54,420 nucleotides of DNA from an uncultured Oscillospiraceae bacterium. GTDB lineage: Bacteria > Bacillota > Clostridia > Oscillospirales > Acutalibacteraceae. Within the stretch, counting starts at the first letter, position 1. Every line of letters begins with the position of its first letter. The position numbers were made by a program, and so were the translations under genes. This document shows, piece by piece, positions 1 to 7,935 of the stretch. The stretch covers positions 1-54,420 of the forward strand of contig USCI01000005.1 of assembly GCA_900553255.1 (NCBI GenBank). The letters are read 5' to 3'. The notes beneath the pieces are model-generated. The model was not told the DNA's origin. It saw nothing but the letters and a program-made list of their open reading frames with translations, and searched no databases.

Positions 1-76
1 ACCGCGGATGGTTACATCCGCGCCCCCACCGCCTTTTTCAAAAGGCGGCCGAAAATTTTTTGTGCATTATTTTTTG
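1..76 (-). repeat. Hairpin-array repeat, copy C (cut by window edge)
   Basis: Read on the minus strand, the copy begins with an AAAANNTTTT block (about 53-65). Hairpin 1 follows (29-48, stem CCGCCTTTT/AAAAGGCGG), then a 6-base linker (23-28), then a second perfect hairpin (3-22, stem CGCGGATG/CATCCGCG, loop of 4). The next module would lie outside the window. Order and spacing match the two other copies, at about 43,655 and 49,114. It lies directly downstream of, and in the same orientation as, the GH3 gene that ends at 117. Confidence 0.75.
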
Positions 77-116
77 CGAAACGACTTTTTTGACAGTCTG
101 AGATAATTTTATTATC

Positions 117-2789
117 TTATATCCTGACACCGGAAAAACACCTCTGCTTGCCCGGCTTTTCTTTTTCAAGGCAGTCGTTTCCGTAATCTCTTACCTTCAA
201 TCGACGGCATAAAACACGAAGGAGCCGCATCACATTCCGCTGCAATTCGCCTCGGGTGATCTCCCCGGCCTGCAGCGCCTTTTTCAACGGCTCGACATAC
301 CTGCCGTCGTCCGAGCCTGGCGTCAGGACGCTGATGCCCGCGCGAACCATGGCCCTGGTGTCCGACGTGTCGTAAGAATTCCAGTCCGACATGGCAAAGC
401 CGTCAAAGCCCAGTTCTTCCCGGAAAATCCCCTCCAAAAGCTCATAATCCTCGTCGCAGAATTTTCCGTTGACCGCATTGTACCCGGTCATAACGGTGTC
501 GGCCGGCTCAATTTCCATGGCGTATTCGTAGGGGCGGATATACAGCTCCCGCAGCGTGCGCTCCCGAATCAGGCTGTTGCTGCGTTTGCGGACCGCCTCG
601 CAATTGTTGGCGGCCACGTGCTTAATACAGCCGGATACCCCGGCGTCCTGCATCCCTTTTGTTTGATGCCCGGCCATATACCCGGCCAAAAGGGGATCCT
701 CCGAGAAATATTCGGCGTTCCTCCCGTTGAGCAGGTTGCGGTGCAGGTTCATCCCCGGCCCCAGGATCAGGTCGACCCCGTTGTCCAGCGCTTCCTCTGC
801 GATAACGCGCCCCACTTCATAGGCAAGCTGCGTGTCAAAGGAAGCCGCCACCATGCAGCTGGAAGGCATCCCGATGTTAGGCCTTGCGACATTGACGCCG
901 TTGTTCCCGTCCGCCAGCACATAATCCGGCATCCCGTATTTCTGCAGCCCCTTGATGATACCGGCAATTTTCTTTTCATTCATTTGCCAGCTGGTGCTCC
1001 ACAGCACCTGGAGGCGGCAAAGCTCGTCGTCGGTGAGCTGGGCCACAAAATCGGGCAGCTTCTCCGGAGCCGCCGCCAGCTCCCCAAAGGATATGGAGGC
1101 TTCCGCCTTGGGCAGCGGGGACGGCGGCGGGACAAAGTGCCCCAGCTGATTGCGGAGCAGCGGTTCCGCAGAGGTGAAGGTGCCGTCCCCCTTGGGCCAG
1201 GATTTGACGCTTTTCCGGCTGATTTCGTCGAAAACCTGGGGCGGGGCCACCCGCCGCGCGGCCTTCTGGAATATCCGCTCCCCGTCCTGCGGAAAGCTGC
1301 CGGCTATGATGAGGCTGCCGGCGTGCCGGCCGAGGGAAACGGTATACCGGCCGGGCAGCAGCACCCATTCGGCCGTGCTCTCCCGGTAGCTGGCCAGATG
1401 CCGCAGGGGGATTTCCAGGGACAGGGCCTGCGCCTGGCCGGGTTCCAGCACCGCCGTCTTGCCGAAAGCAGCCAGCTCCGCCGCCGGCTGCTCCAGGCCG
1501 GCGTCCGGCTTGGAGACATACAGCTGCGCCACGTCTTTCCCGGCCCTGTCCCCGGTGTTTTTGACGGCGACCGTTACCTTTACCCGGTCGTCCTCCACGC
1601 GGAAGTCCGTGACCTGCTGCTCAAATTCCGTATAGGACAGCCCATACCCGAAGGGGAAGGCCGCCGGCTTGTCAAACGAGAGGAAATACCGGTACCCGAC
1701 ATACAGCCCCTCCTCATAGCAGATCTGCGACCATACGGGGTCGTCGGTCTGCAGCAGCTTTTCCCCGGCGGAAAAATTGAGGAAATTGCGGCTGGCCGGC
1801 GTGTCGTAATAATCCAGAGGCCAGGTGTCCGGGAGCCGTCCGCTGGGGTTGCTCCTGCCGTCCAGGAGGCGGAACAGCGCCTCCGCGCCGAACATCCCCG
1901 GCAGGCCGGTGTACAGGCAGGCATTGACGGCGTATTTTTCCAGGAAGCGCACGTCGATGGGGTATCCTACGTTGAGGATAACGGCCACCTTCTCAAATTT
2001 CTGCGTGACGGCGGCCAGCAGGGCGTCTTCCTCGTCCGAGAGATAGTATTCGCCCGGGATCGGGCGGTTGTCGATGTTCTCGCCGGTTCCTCTGGTGAGG
2101 ATTACCAGGGCGGCCTCGCTTTGGGCAAGGGCCCTGTCCAGCATATCCTCGGGCGGGATCCGGTTGTTAGGGACGCGGTAAAAATCCAACAGCTCCCGGT
2201 TCAGGGAAAAGCGGCTGGTTTCCCCGGCGGCCTGCTCCAGGCTGCGGCAGCCCCGCGGATTGATCCGCGCCGCCCCCACGGCGCACCGCCGGTATTCCGC
2301 CACGCCCCTGCCAAACAGGCTGAGGGGCGCATCCCCCTTCAAGGGCAGCATACCGTCGTTTTTCAGCAGCACGGCCGATTCGCAGGCGGCTTTCAGGGCG
2401 GTTTCGTCGTGTCCGCGGTATTTTTCCGGGTAGGAATTCCGCCGCGGGAGCACCTGGATCGTGAACTCCTGGGGATCCATCTGCCTGCCGTCCGGCGTCT
2501 CAAAGCCGGAAATGCGGATTTGCGCCGTGGTATCGTATTCGTTCAGATAGCCCCGGACGTGGACAAGCAGGATCGGGCAGTCGTTGAAAATAAATTTGGT
2601 GATCTCCCAATCCGTGTGCGGCCGCCCATTGAGCAGGACGGCGCCGCGCGCCGGGTCGATCGCTTCCTCAAAGCGGAAGATCACGCTCCCGCCGGCCAGA
2701 TGGCTGAACATATACATGGCCCCGTCGATCTCGTCGATATCGTACACGAGAGCCTGATCCGGCACCACCTTCAGCTTGTTGGTATCCAT
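117..2789 (-). CDS. Glycoside hydrolase family 3 protein with inverted domain order
   Basis: Predicted cytosolic beta-glycosidase (beta-glucosidase or similar) of about 890 residues with no signal peptide. The order is reversed relative to most GH3 enzymes. The C-type alpha/beta domain comes first (signature AVLLKNDGMLPL near residue 140), then an FnIII-like domain (about 390-500, with FPFGYGLSYTEF before it). The (beta/alpha)8 catalytic domain is last, with the probable nucleophile Asp in GFDGFAMSDW near residue 802. Inverted GH3 enzymes of this kind are known from rumen and gut Firmicutes. The ATG at 2789 is preferred because GGGAGG lies 6 bases upstream; a TTG one codon earlier is less likely. 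It is the last gene of the large operon but is separated from the previous GH3 gene by a hairpin with a T run, so its level may be set separately. Confidence 0.9.
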   Translation of the reverse strand: MDTNKLKVVPDQALVYDIDEIDGAMYMFSHLAGGSVIFRFEEAIDPARGAVLLNGRPHTDWEITKFIFNDCPILLVHVRGYLNEYDTTAQIRISGFETPDGRQMDPQEFTIQVLPRRNSYPEKYRGHDETALKAACESAVLLKNDGMLPLKGDAPLSLFGRGVAEYRRCAVGAARINPRGCRSLEQAAGETSRFSLNRELLDFYRVPNNRIPPEDMLDRALAQSEAALVILTRGTGENIDNRPIPGEYYLSDEEDALLAAVTQKFEKVAVILNVGYPIDVRFLEKYAVNACLYTGLPGMFGAEALFRLLDGRSNPSGRLPDTWPLDYYDTPASRNFLNFSAGEKLLQTDDPVWSQICYEEGLYVGYRYFLSFDKPAAFPFGYGLSYTEFEQQVTDFRVEDDRVKVTVAVKNTGDRAGKDVAQLYVSKPDAGLEQPAAELAAFGKTAVLEPGQAQALSLEIPLRHLASYRESTAEWVLLPGRYTVSLGRHAGSLIIAGSFPQDGERIFQKAARRVAPPQVFDEISRKSVKSWPKGDGTFTSAEPLLRNQLGHFVPPPSPLPKAEASISFGELAAAPEKLPDFVAQLTDDELCRLQVLWSTSWQMNEKKIAGIIKGLQKYGMPDYVLADGNNGVNVARPNIGMPSSCMVAASFDTQLAYEVGRVIAEEALDNGVDLILGPGMNLHRNLLNGRNAEYFSEDPLLAGYMAGHQTKGMQDAGVSGCIKHVAANNCEAVRKRSNSLIRERTLRELYIRPYEYAMEIEPADTVMTGYNAVNGKFCDEDYELLEGIFREELGFDGFAMSDWNSYDTSDTRAMVRAGISVLTPGSDDGRYVEPLKKALQAGEITRGELQRNVMRLLRVLCRRLKVRDYGNDCLEKEKPGKQRCFSGVRI

Positions 2790-2809
2790 CAAAATCCTCC
2801 CAAAGCATA

Positions 2810-2864
2810 AAAAATACGGCGGGCGGCATCATCGCGTAAAAAATACGAGACTGCCGACCGCCGT
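2810..2864 (-). terminator. Intrinsic terminator or attenuator between the two GH3 genes
   Basis: On the minus strand a 12-bp stem with one mismatch (2853-2864 pairing with 2816-2827) is followed by ATTTTTTATG. The 25-base loop holds a small inner CGTA/TACG stem. The position just after the stop of the upstream GH3 gene and before the next ribosome site fits partial termination inside the operon. Confidence 0.65.
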
Positions 2865-2881
2865 GTTGAACACGCTTGCCG

Positions 2882-5068
2882 TTACAGCCGGAACTCGCCT
2901 TTGGATCCGCTGGTGCTGTCGTGTGCAAGCCAGATATCAAAGTCGCTCTCGCCCGTGTCCCAGTTCCCGTCCACGGCATAATAGCCGAGTTCGTCCTTTG
3001 TCACCGTCATTGAAACCTCTTTGGTTTCTCCCGGCTGCAGGAACACTTTCTGGTATCCCTTCAGTTCCCGCACTGGCCGCACCCGCTGCGCACAGCGGCG
3101 GTGGATATACAGCTGTACCGTTTCTTCCCCGGCCATCTCTCCGTCATTGGTGACCGGCACTGTCGCCGTTACACAATCCCCTTCTATCCGTAAAGAGAGC
3201 TCTCCGTAAGAAAACGTTGTATAGCTCAGGCCATACCCAAAGGGGAACAGCGGAGTCAACGGTGAATCCATATATTTGCTGGTCCATTTGGCGGCACCGC
3301 GAGGACGTCCGGTGCTGGGATGGTTGTAATAAACCGGACACTCTCCCGAAGCGTTCGGGAAGGTGGCCGTCAGGCGCCCGCTGGGATTGTAGTCCCCAAA
3401 CAGGACGTCGCAGACGGCGCTGCCGGCCTCGGTTCCCAAATGCCAGGCTTCCAGAACGGCATCCGAATAAGCGACCACCTCCGGTACAGCAACGGGTCTG
3501 CCGTTAAACAGGACGGAAACGACCGGTTTCCCGCATCGGGAAATCGTTTCCAGCATACGGCTCTGATCTCCCGGCAGGGTCAGATGGCAACAGGACTGCG
3601 CCTCCCCGCTTGCTTGGTAAGACAGGGCGGCGAGAACGATGTCCGCCCCTTCCAAGGCCTTTTGCAGCTGTTCTTCGTCCAACGGATCGGTTTCCGAGCA
3701 GCATGGAACGAAACGGAAGGAAGCGTTCCGCCTGCCCAACGCATCCACCAGGGAAATCGCAGCGGCGGCCGAACCGGTAAATGACCATGTCCCGAGCATC
3801 GCCTGCCGGTCGTTCGCCACCGATCCAACCACGGCGATATTTGCCGTTTTTGACAGGGGAAGCGTCCTGTTTTCGTTTTTCAGCAGAACGATGGAGCGTT
3901 TGGCTGCGTCCCGCGCAGCTGCACGGTGGTCGGCACACAACGCTGTCCGCTTCTTCTCCGGCGTATCCGCATAGGGATGATCAAAGAGTCCCAGGGCAAA
4001 TTTCACCCGCAGTATGTTCCGCACCGCCGCGTCCAGATACTGCACGGCAAGCTCGCCTTTATTCACCATATCTTCCAGGCAGGCGGTATAGACATTCGCT
4101 CCCAAGTCCATATCCAGCCCTGCTTCCAGCGCCTGCTTGGCCGCTTCGCGCTCGTCCTGCGCCGTCCCATGATTGATGCATTCCCGAATGGCATTGGCAT
4201 CGCTGATGACAAAGCCGTTGAAGCCCAGCTTTTCCCGCAGCAATGTTTGCAGAAGAAAGCGGTTTGTCGTACATGGCACCCCGTTCAAATCGTTGAACGC
4301 CGCCATTGCGGTGGCACAGCCGGCCCTGACCGCCGCTGCGTAGGGCGGAAGATAGATTTCATAAAACAGGGGCAGGCTCATGTCCACCGTGTCGTAATCC
4401 CGTCCTCCGGCACAGGCCCCGTAAGCGGCAAAATGCTTGATACAGGCGGCGATCCGGTCGCGGTCGCTCAGTTCCTTTCCCTGAAAGCCGCGCACTTTTG
4501 CCGCCGCGAACCGGGAAGCGAGGTAGGGATCCTCTCCCGCGCCTTCCGCTATCCGCCCCCAGCGGGCGTCCCTGGCAATATCCGCCATAGGGGCGAACGT
4601 CCAGTTCACCCCGTCCTCCGACGCTTCTCTGGCCGCGACCTGGGCGCTTAATTCAAAAATCCCGTCATTAAATGAACAGGCTTCCGCCAGCGGGATTGGA
4701 AAGATCGTCCGATAGCCATGAATCACATCCAAGCCAAAAATCAGGGGGATCCCCAGCCGGCTTTCCTCCACGGCGATTTTTTGCAGCCGGTTGGCCGTGC
4801 CAGCGTCCTGCACACTGATAAATGAACCAATTTCCCCCCGCCGGATTGCGTCGTCATGGAGGAAAAGGGCCGTGTGATTAAGCGCGGCCTCATATTCCCT
4901 TTCGTCGATTTCCCCCGCCTCGTACATGGCCTTCGCTTCTTCGGCAGACACCTCAAAGCCCCCTACCTTGGAAGGCGCCACCTGATGCAGCTGGCCTACC
5001 TTTTCATGCAGCGTCATTTGTGACAGCAGGAGGTCTATCTTCTTTTCGGTTTCCTGATGAATTTTCAT
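2882..5068 (-). CDS. Beta-glucosidase, glycoside hydrolase family 3 (BglX type)
   Basis: A 728-residue GH3 enzyme with the usual order: TIM-barrel domain (1 to about 370), alpha/beta sandwich (KRSIVLLKNENRTLPL near residue 395) and C-terminal FnIII domain ending in the last 100 residues. The nucleophile is expected to be Asp290 in GFNGFVISDANAI. KHFAAYG matches the conserved KHF substrate-binding motif. No signal peptide is present, so it should act in the cytoplasm, releasing terminal beta-linked glucose (or xylose) from imported oligosaccharides. The ATG at 5068 has GGGGGA 6 bases upstream and lies 24 bases after the GH2 stop, which supports co-transcription. Exact sugar specificity cannot be read from the sequence. 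Confidence 0.93.
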   Translation of the reverse strand: MKIHQETEKKIDLLLSQMTLHEKVGQLHQVAPSKVGGFEVSAEEAKAMYEAGEIDEREYEAALNHTALFLHDDAIRRGEIGSFISVQDAGTANRLQKIAVEESRLGIPLIFGLDVIHGYRTIFPIPLAEACSFNDGIFELSAQVAAREASEDGVNWTFAPMADIARDARWGRIAEGAGEDPYLASRFAAAKVRGFQGKELSDRDRIAACIKHFAAYGACAGGRDYDTVDMSLPLFYEIYLPPYAAAVRAGCATAMAAFNDLNGVPCTTNRFLLQTLLREKLGFNGFVISDANAIRECINHGTAQDEREAAKQALEAGLDMDLGANVYTACLEDMVNKGELAVQYLDAAVRNILRVKFALGLFDHPYADTPEKKRTALCADHRAAARDAAKRSIVLLKNENRTLPLSKTANIAVVGSVANDRQAMLGTWSFTGSAAAAISLVDALGRRNASFRFVPCCSETDPLDEEQLQKALEGADIVLAALSYQASGEAQSCCHLTLPGDQSRMLETISRCGKPVVSVLFNGRPVAVPEVVAYSDAVLEAWHLGTEAGSAVCDVLFGDYNPSGRLTATFPNASGECPVYYNHPSTGRPRGAAKWTSKYMDSPLTPLFPFGYGLSYTTFSYGELSLRIEGDCVTATVPVTNDGEMAGEETVQLYIHRRCAQRVRPVRELKGYQKVFLQPGETKEVSMTVTKDELGYYAVDGNWDTGESDFDIWLAHDSTSGSKGEFRL

Positions 5069-5092
5069 TTCGGGTCCCCCTAGTATCCTGTT

Positions 5093-7921
5093 TTATTTTG
5101 TTGGCCGGAAGGCAAAAGAATAGCTGATATTTTTTTCATCTACCCGATAGCAAGGCAGCATTTCCGCCACACAAGAAGCGGAACCGAAACCGGAATCCCT
5201 GTAATCAATGCGCAGATAACTGTTGCCGGTCGCCGGCAATTCATCGGTATGCGTCGCCCTGGTGAGTGCCTCCGCACTGTAGGGCAGAAGCTGAAAGGTG
5301 AACCCGTTGTCCGCAAAAAATTCCAGCCCGCTGTCCAGAGACAGATATTGGGTGTCAATATGGTTTCCATGATCCTGGGGCATCACATAGGGGACGTATT
5401 CCTTCTCGGGCGAGCTGGCATACAGCCCCATGCAGCAATGATGGCGCATATCAACTGAATTCTCATAGGGGCCCATGCCAAAGTACCGGAAGGGTGCATT
5501 GGCCTCTTTCAGGACGAAATCCATTCCAAAGCGCGGCAGCCATACGCAGTCCGCCGCTACCTGCGCCTTGACGGCGGCTTGTACCGTACCGTCGGTATAA
5601 AAGGAAAACTCCATATGGTAATGCAGAAACGGGCGGCGGGAAATACCGGCCAGGCTTCCTTCAACCTCGATCCTGTTCTGATCGCAGGTACACTGGTACA
5701 CCTTATTGACCGTCCGATCCATGTTTTCGCCTGAAAAGGGATCCATATGTCCCCAAGCGCCGCGCATGACGTCGTTATCCACCGGAGCCCTCCACACGGA
5801 CAGCCCTGTAGGCGCTGCCAGCTGCTCGGTATCCCGGATCCGTATTCCCGTAAACGCGCCGTATTTTTCGGAAAAGGCGTAGCTGAATCCATCACCCCGC
5901 GCCAATATAACGCCGTCTTTTTTCGCTAAACACAATTTTGGCAGAGAAGAACGGCGGGTTTCTCCCCGGTTGAGCAGATGCTGTGTCATGGCGATTTCTT
6001 CGCCGGATCGGTTACGCAGCCGGCAGCACAGATAGGCTCCAAAGCAGCAGGAGATAGGCCGCGATATGTTCAGCCGGATAGCGACGGTCTCATGGGGGCG
6101 GACGGATAATTGCATAGTTCGCCGGCAGATGGATTTCCCGTCTGTTTCCACGGCATATTCAAATGTATATTCCTCCAGGTTGGTGAAATCCAGGCGGTTT
6201 GTTACATAAATGGTTCCGTCCTCCAGGGACACTGCCATCGGCTGATAAACCGCTTTGACCTCCCGTGTGCCGGCTTTAAAACGGCGATCCGGAGATACCA
6301 GGCCGTCACAGCAGAAATTTCCGTCGTGGGTGGGTTCCCCGAAGTCCCCGCCATACCGGAATACGCCGGATGTATCTTCCACGGCATGATCCGCCCATTC
6401 CCAGATGCAGCCGCCAATCAGCTTGGGATATTTGTATATCCGTTCCCAGTAATCCCAAACATCCCCTGGCCCATTCCCCATAGCGTGGCTGTACTCGCAC
6501 ATGAAATACGGCATCGTTTTTGTTTCGTCCAGCGCATACCGTTCCACATCGGCAATCTGAGGGTACATGGTGGAATATACATCGGTGTTTTCCAGGTCTC
6601 CGCCCCTCGTCTCATCCTCGCTGTGAACCAAGCGTGTGGGATCGGTTTTCCGCAGCCAGTCCGCCATATATTTGTGATTGATACCATGGGCGGATTCGTT
6701 TCCCAAAGACCACATCAGGATGCACGCATGGTTTTTGTCGCGTTCATAAGCCCGCTGCATCCGCTCCATAAACATGGGCCGCCACTTTTCATCCGTTACC
6801 GGCCATACGCCGCTGTCCGTATCGTATTGGCCGATCCCCGGCCGCCGGCATAAGAATCCGTGTGTTTCTATATCCGTCTCTAAGATGACATACAACCCGA
6901 TCTCGTCGCAAAGCTCCAGGAAGCAGGGAGAAGGGGGATAATGGGCGGTCCGTACCGTGTTGATATTGAGGGACTTCATGAGCAAAAGATCCCTGCGGAT
7001 ATCCTCATAGGACATACACCAGCCGTTTTGCGGGGAAGTATCGTGATGGTTGACTCCCTTCAGCTTAACCGCCGTACCGTTAACCAACAATTCCCCCGCA
7101 GAGGACACGCCGACCGTGCGGAATCCCACGCGCAGCGAAAGGATTTCGCCGCCGCGTTCCAGTTCCACGCGGTAGAGGTAGGGCTGCTCCGCATTCCAGT
7201 AAACCGGATCCTCAATGGGGAAAAAAAGGGAGTCCTTAAAGGCACGTTCCCCTAATAGGCTGCTGCCGTCATATACCCTGACAGCCGCTTCGCCTTGTAT
7301 GGAAATCGCTATGCCTCCATTTTCCGTCACGATCCGCACATCTTGGATATGCCCAGCTGGTCGGCCGAGCAGATATACGTCCCGGAATAAGCCGTTATAC
7401 CGAAAGAAATCCTGATCCTCCAGATAGCTGCCCGCACACCATTTCAAGACCTTAATCCGCACGGTGTTCTGCCCCGCTGTGACAAATTCGCTGATATCAA
7501 ATTCCGCCTGCAAATGGCTGCCCTGTGTAAAGCCCACAGGATGGCCGTTTATGTATACATAGGCGCAGGAAGACACGCCTTCCAGGATCAGGTATTGTTT
7601 TGGAAAGGTCAAATCCGCTTCAAAGGTGCGCTCGTATACGCCGCATGGATTGACATCCGGCACATACGGCGGATCTACCGGAAACGGGTAATTTTGATTG
7701 GTATACCATGGCTTTTCGTAGCCGTCGGACTGCCAGCAATGGGGTACCGTCACCGTGTCGTTCAGTTCGTCCGTCTCATAGGCCAAGGATTCGTCCGAAT
7801 AAAACCGGAATTTCCACTCTCCGTTCAAAGAGCAGTACCGGCAATTCCCCGTAGGGATGTAATAACTCCGCTGAGGCAGCCTGCCCCTGCTGAACAAATC
7901 CAGGTTTTCATACTCCCGCAT
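5093..7921 (-). CDS. Beta-galactosidase, glycoside hydrolase family 2 (LacZ type)
   Basis: A 942-residue five-domain LacZ-like enzyme: sugar-binding jelly roll, immunoglobulin-like domain, TIM barrel with GVNHHDTSP at its start, second Ig-like domain and the C-terminal beta-sandwich (Bgal small chain). The acid/base Glu is in MWSLGNESAHG (about 409) and the nucleophile Glu in CEYSHAMGNG (about 476). No signal peptide is present. I place the start at the ATG at 7921 (MREYENLDL), because AGGAGAG lies just upstream and homologues begin at this point; the frame stays open further upstream into the preceding gene. Within the operon it would remove terminal beta-galactose from imported oligosaccharides. 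Other GH2 activities remain possible. Confidence 0.93.
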   Translation of the reverse strand: MREYENLDLFSRGRLPQRSYYIPTGNCRYCSLNGEWKFRFYSDESLAYETDELNDTVTVPHCWQSDGYEKPWYTNQNYPFPVDPPYVPDVNPCGVYERTFEADLTFPKQYLILEGVSSCAYVYINGHPVGFTQGSHLQAEFDISEFVTAGQNTVRIKVLKWCAGSYLEDQDFFRYNGLFRDVYLLGRPAGHIQDVRIVTENGGIAISIQGEAAVRVYDGSSLLGERAFKDSLFFPIEDPVYWNAEQPYLYRVELERGGEILSLRVGFRTVGVSSAGELLVNGTAVKLKGVNHHDTSPQNGWCMSYEDIRRDLLLMKSLNINTVRTAHYPPSPCFLELCDEIGLYVILETDIETHGFLCRRPGIGQYDTDSGVWPVTDEKWRPMFMERMQRAYERDKNHACILMWSLGNESAHGINHKYMADWLRKTDPTRLVHSEDETRGGDLENTDVYSTMYPQIADVERYALDETKTMPYFMCEYSHAMGNGPGDVWDYWERIYKYPKLIGGCIWEWADHAVEDTSGVFRYGGDFGEPTHDGNFCCDGLVSPDRRFKAGTREVKAVYQPMAVSLEDGTIYVTNRLDFTNLEEYTFEYAVETDGKSICRRTMQLSVRPHETVAIRLNISRPISCCFGAYLCCRLRNRSGEEIAMTQHLLNRGETRRSSLPKLCLAKKDGVILARGDGFSYAFSEKYGAFTGIRIRDTEQLAAPTGLSVWRAPVDNDVMRGAWGHMDPFSGENMDRTVNKVYQCTCDQNRIEVEGSLAGISRRPFLHYHMEFSFYTDGTVQAAVKAQVAADCVWLPRFGMDFVLKEANAPFRYFGMGPYENSVDMRHHCCMGLYASSPEKEYVPYVMPQDHGNHIDTQYLSLDSGLEFFADNGFTFQLLPYSAEALTRATHTDELPATGNSYLRIDYRDSGFGSASCVAEMLPCYRVDEKNISYSFAFRPTK

Positions 7922-7935
7922 GGTTTTCTCTCCTG

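Noticed and set aside
90..118. TTGACA-17-TATCTT on the plus strand at the 3' end of the GH3 gene
   Set aside because: It would drive antisense RNA only. The region is AT-rich and forms a small hairpin (101-117), so chance similarity is likely.
618..2810. Long open frame on the plus strand opposite the inverted GH3 gene
   Set aside because: It is a shadow of a strongly coding minus-strand gene in G+C-rich DNA. It has no ribosome site, and its product has no recognisable motif and is rich in Arg, Gly and Pro.
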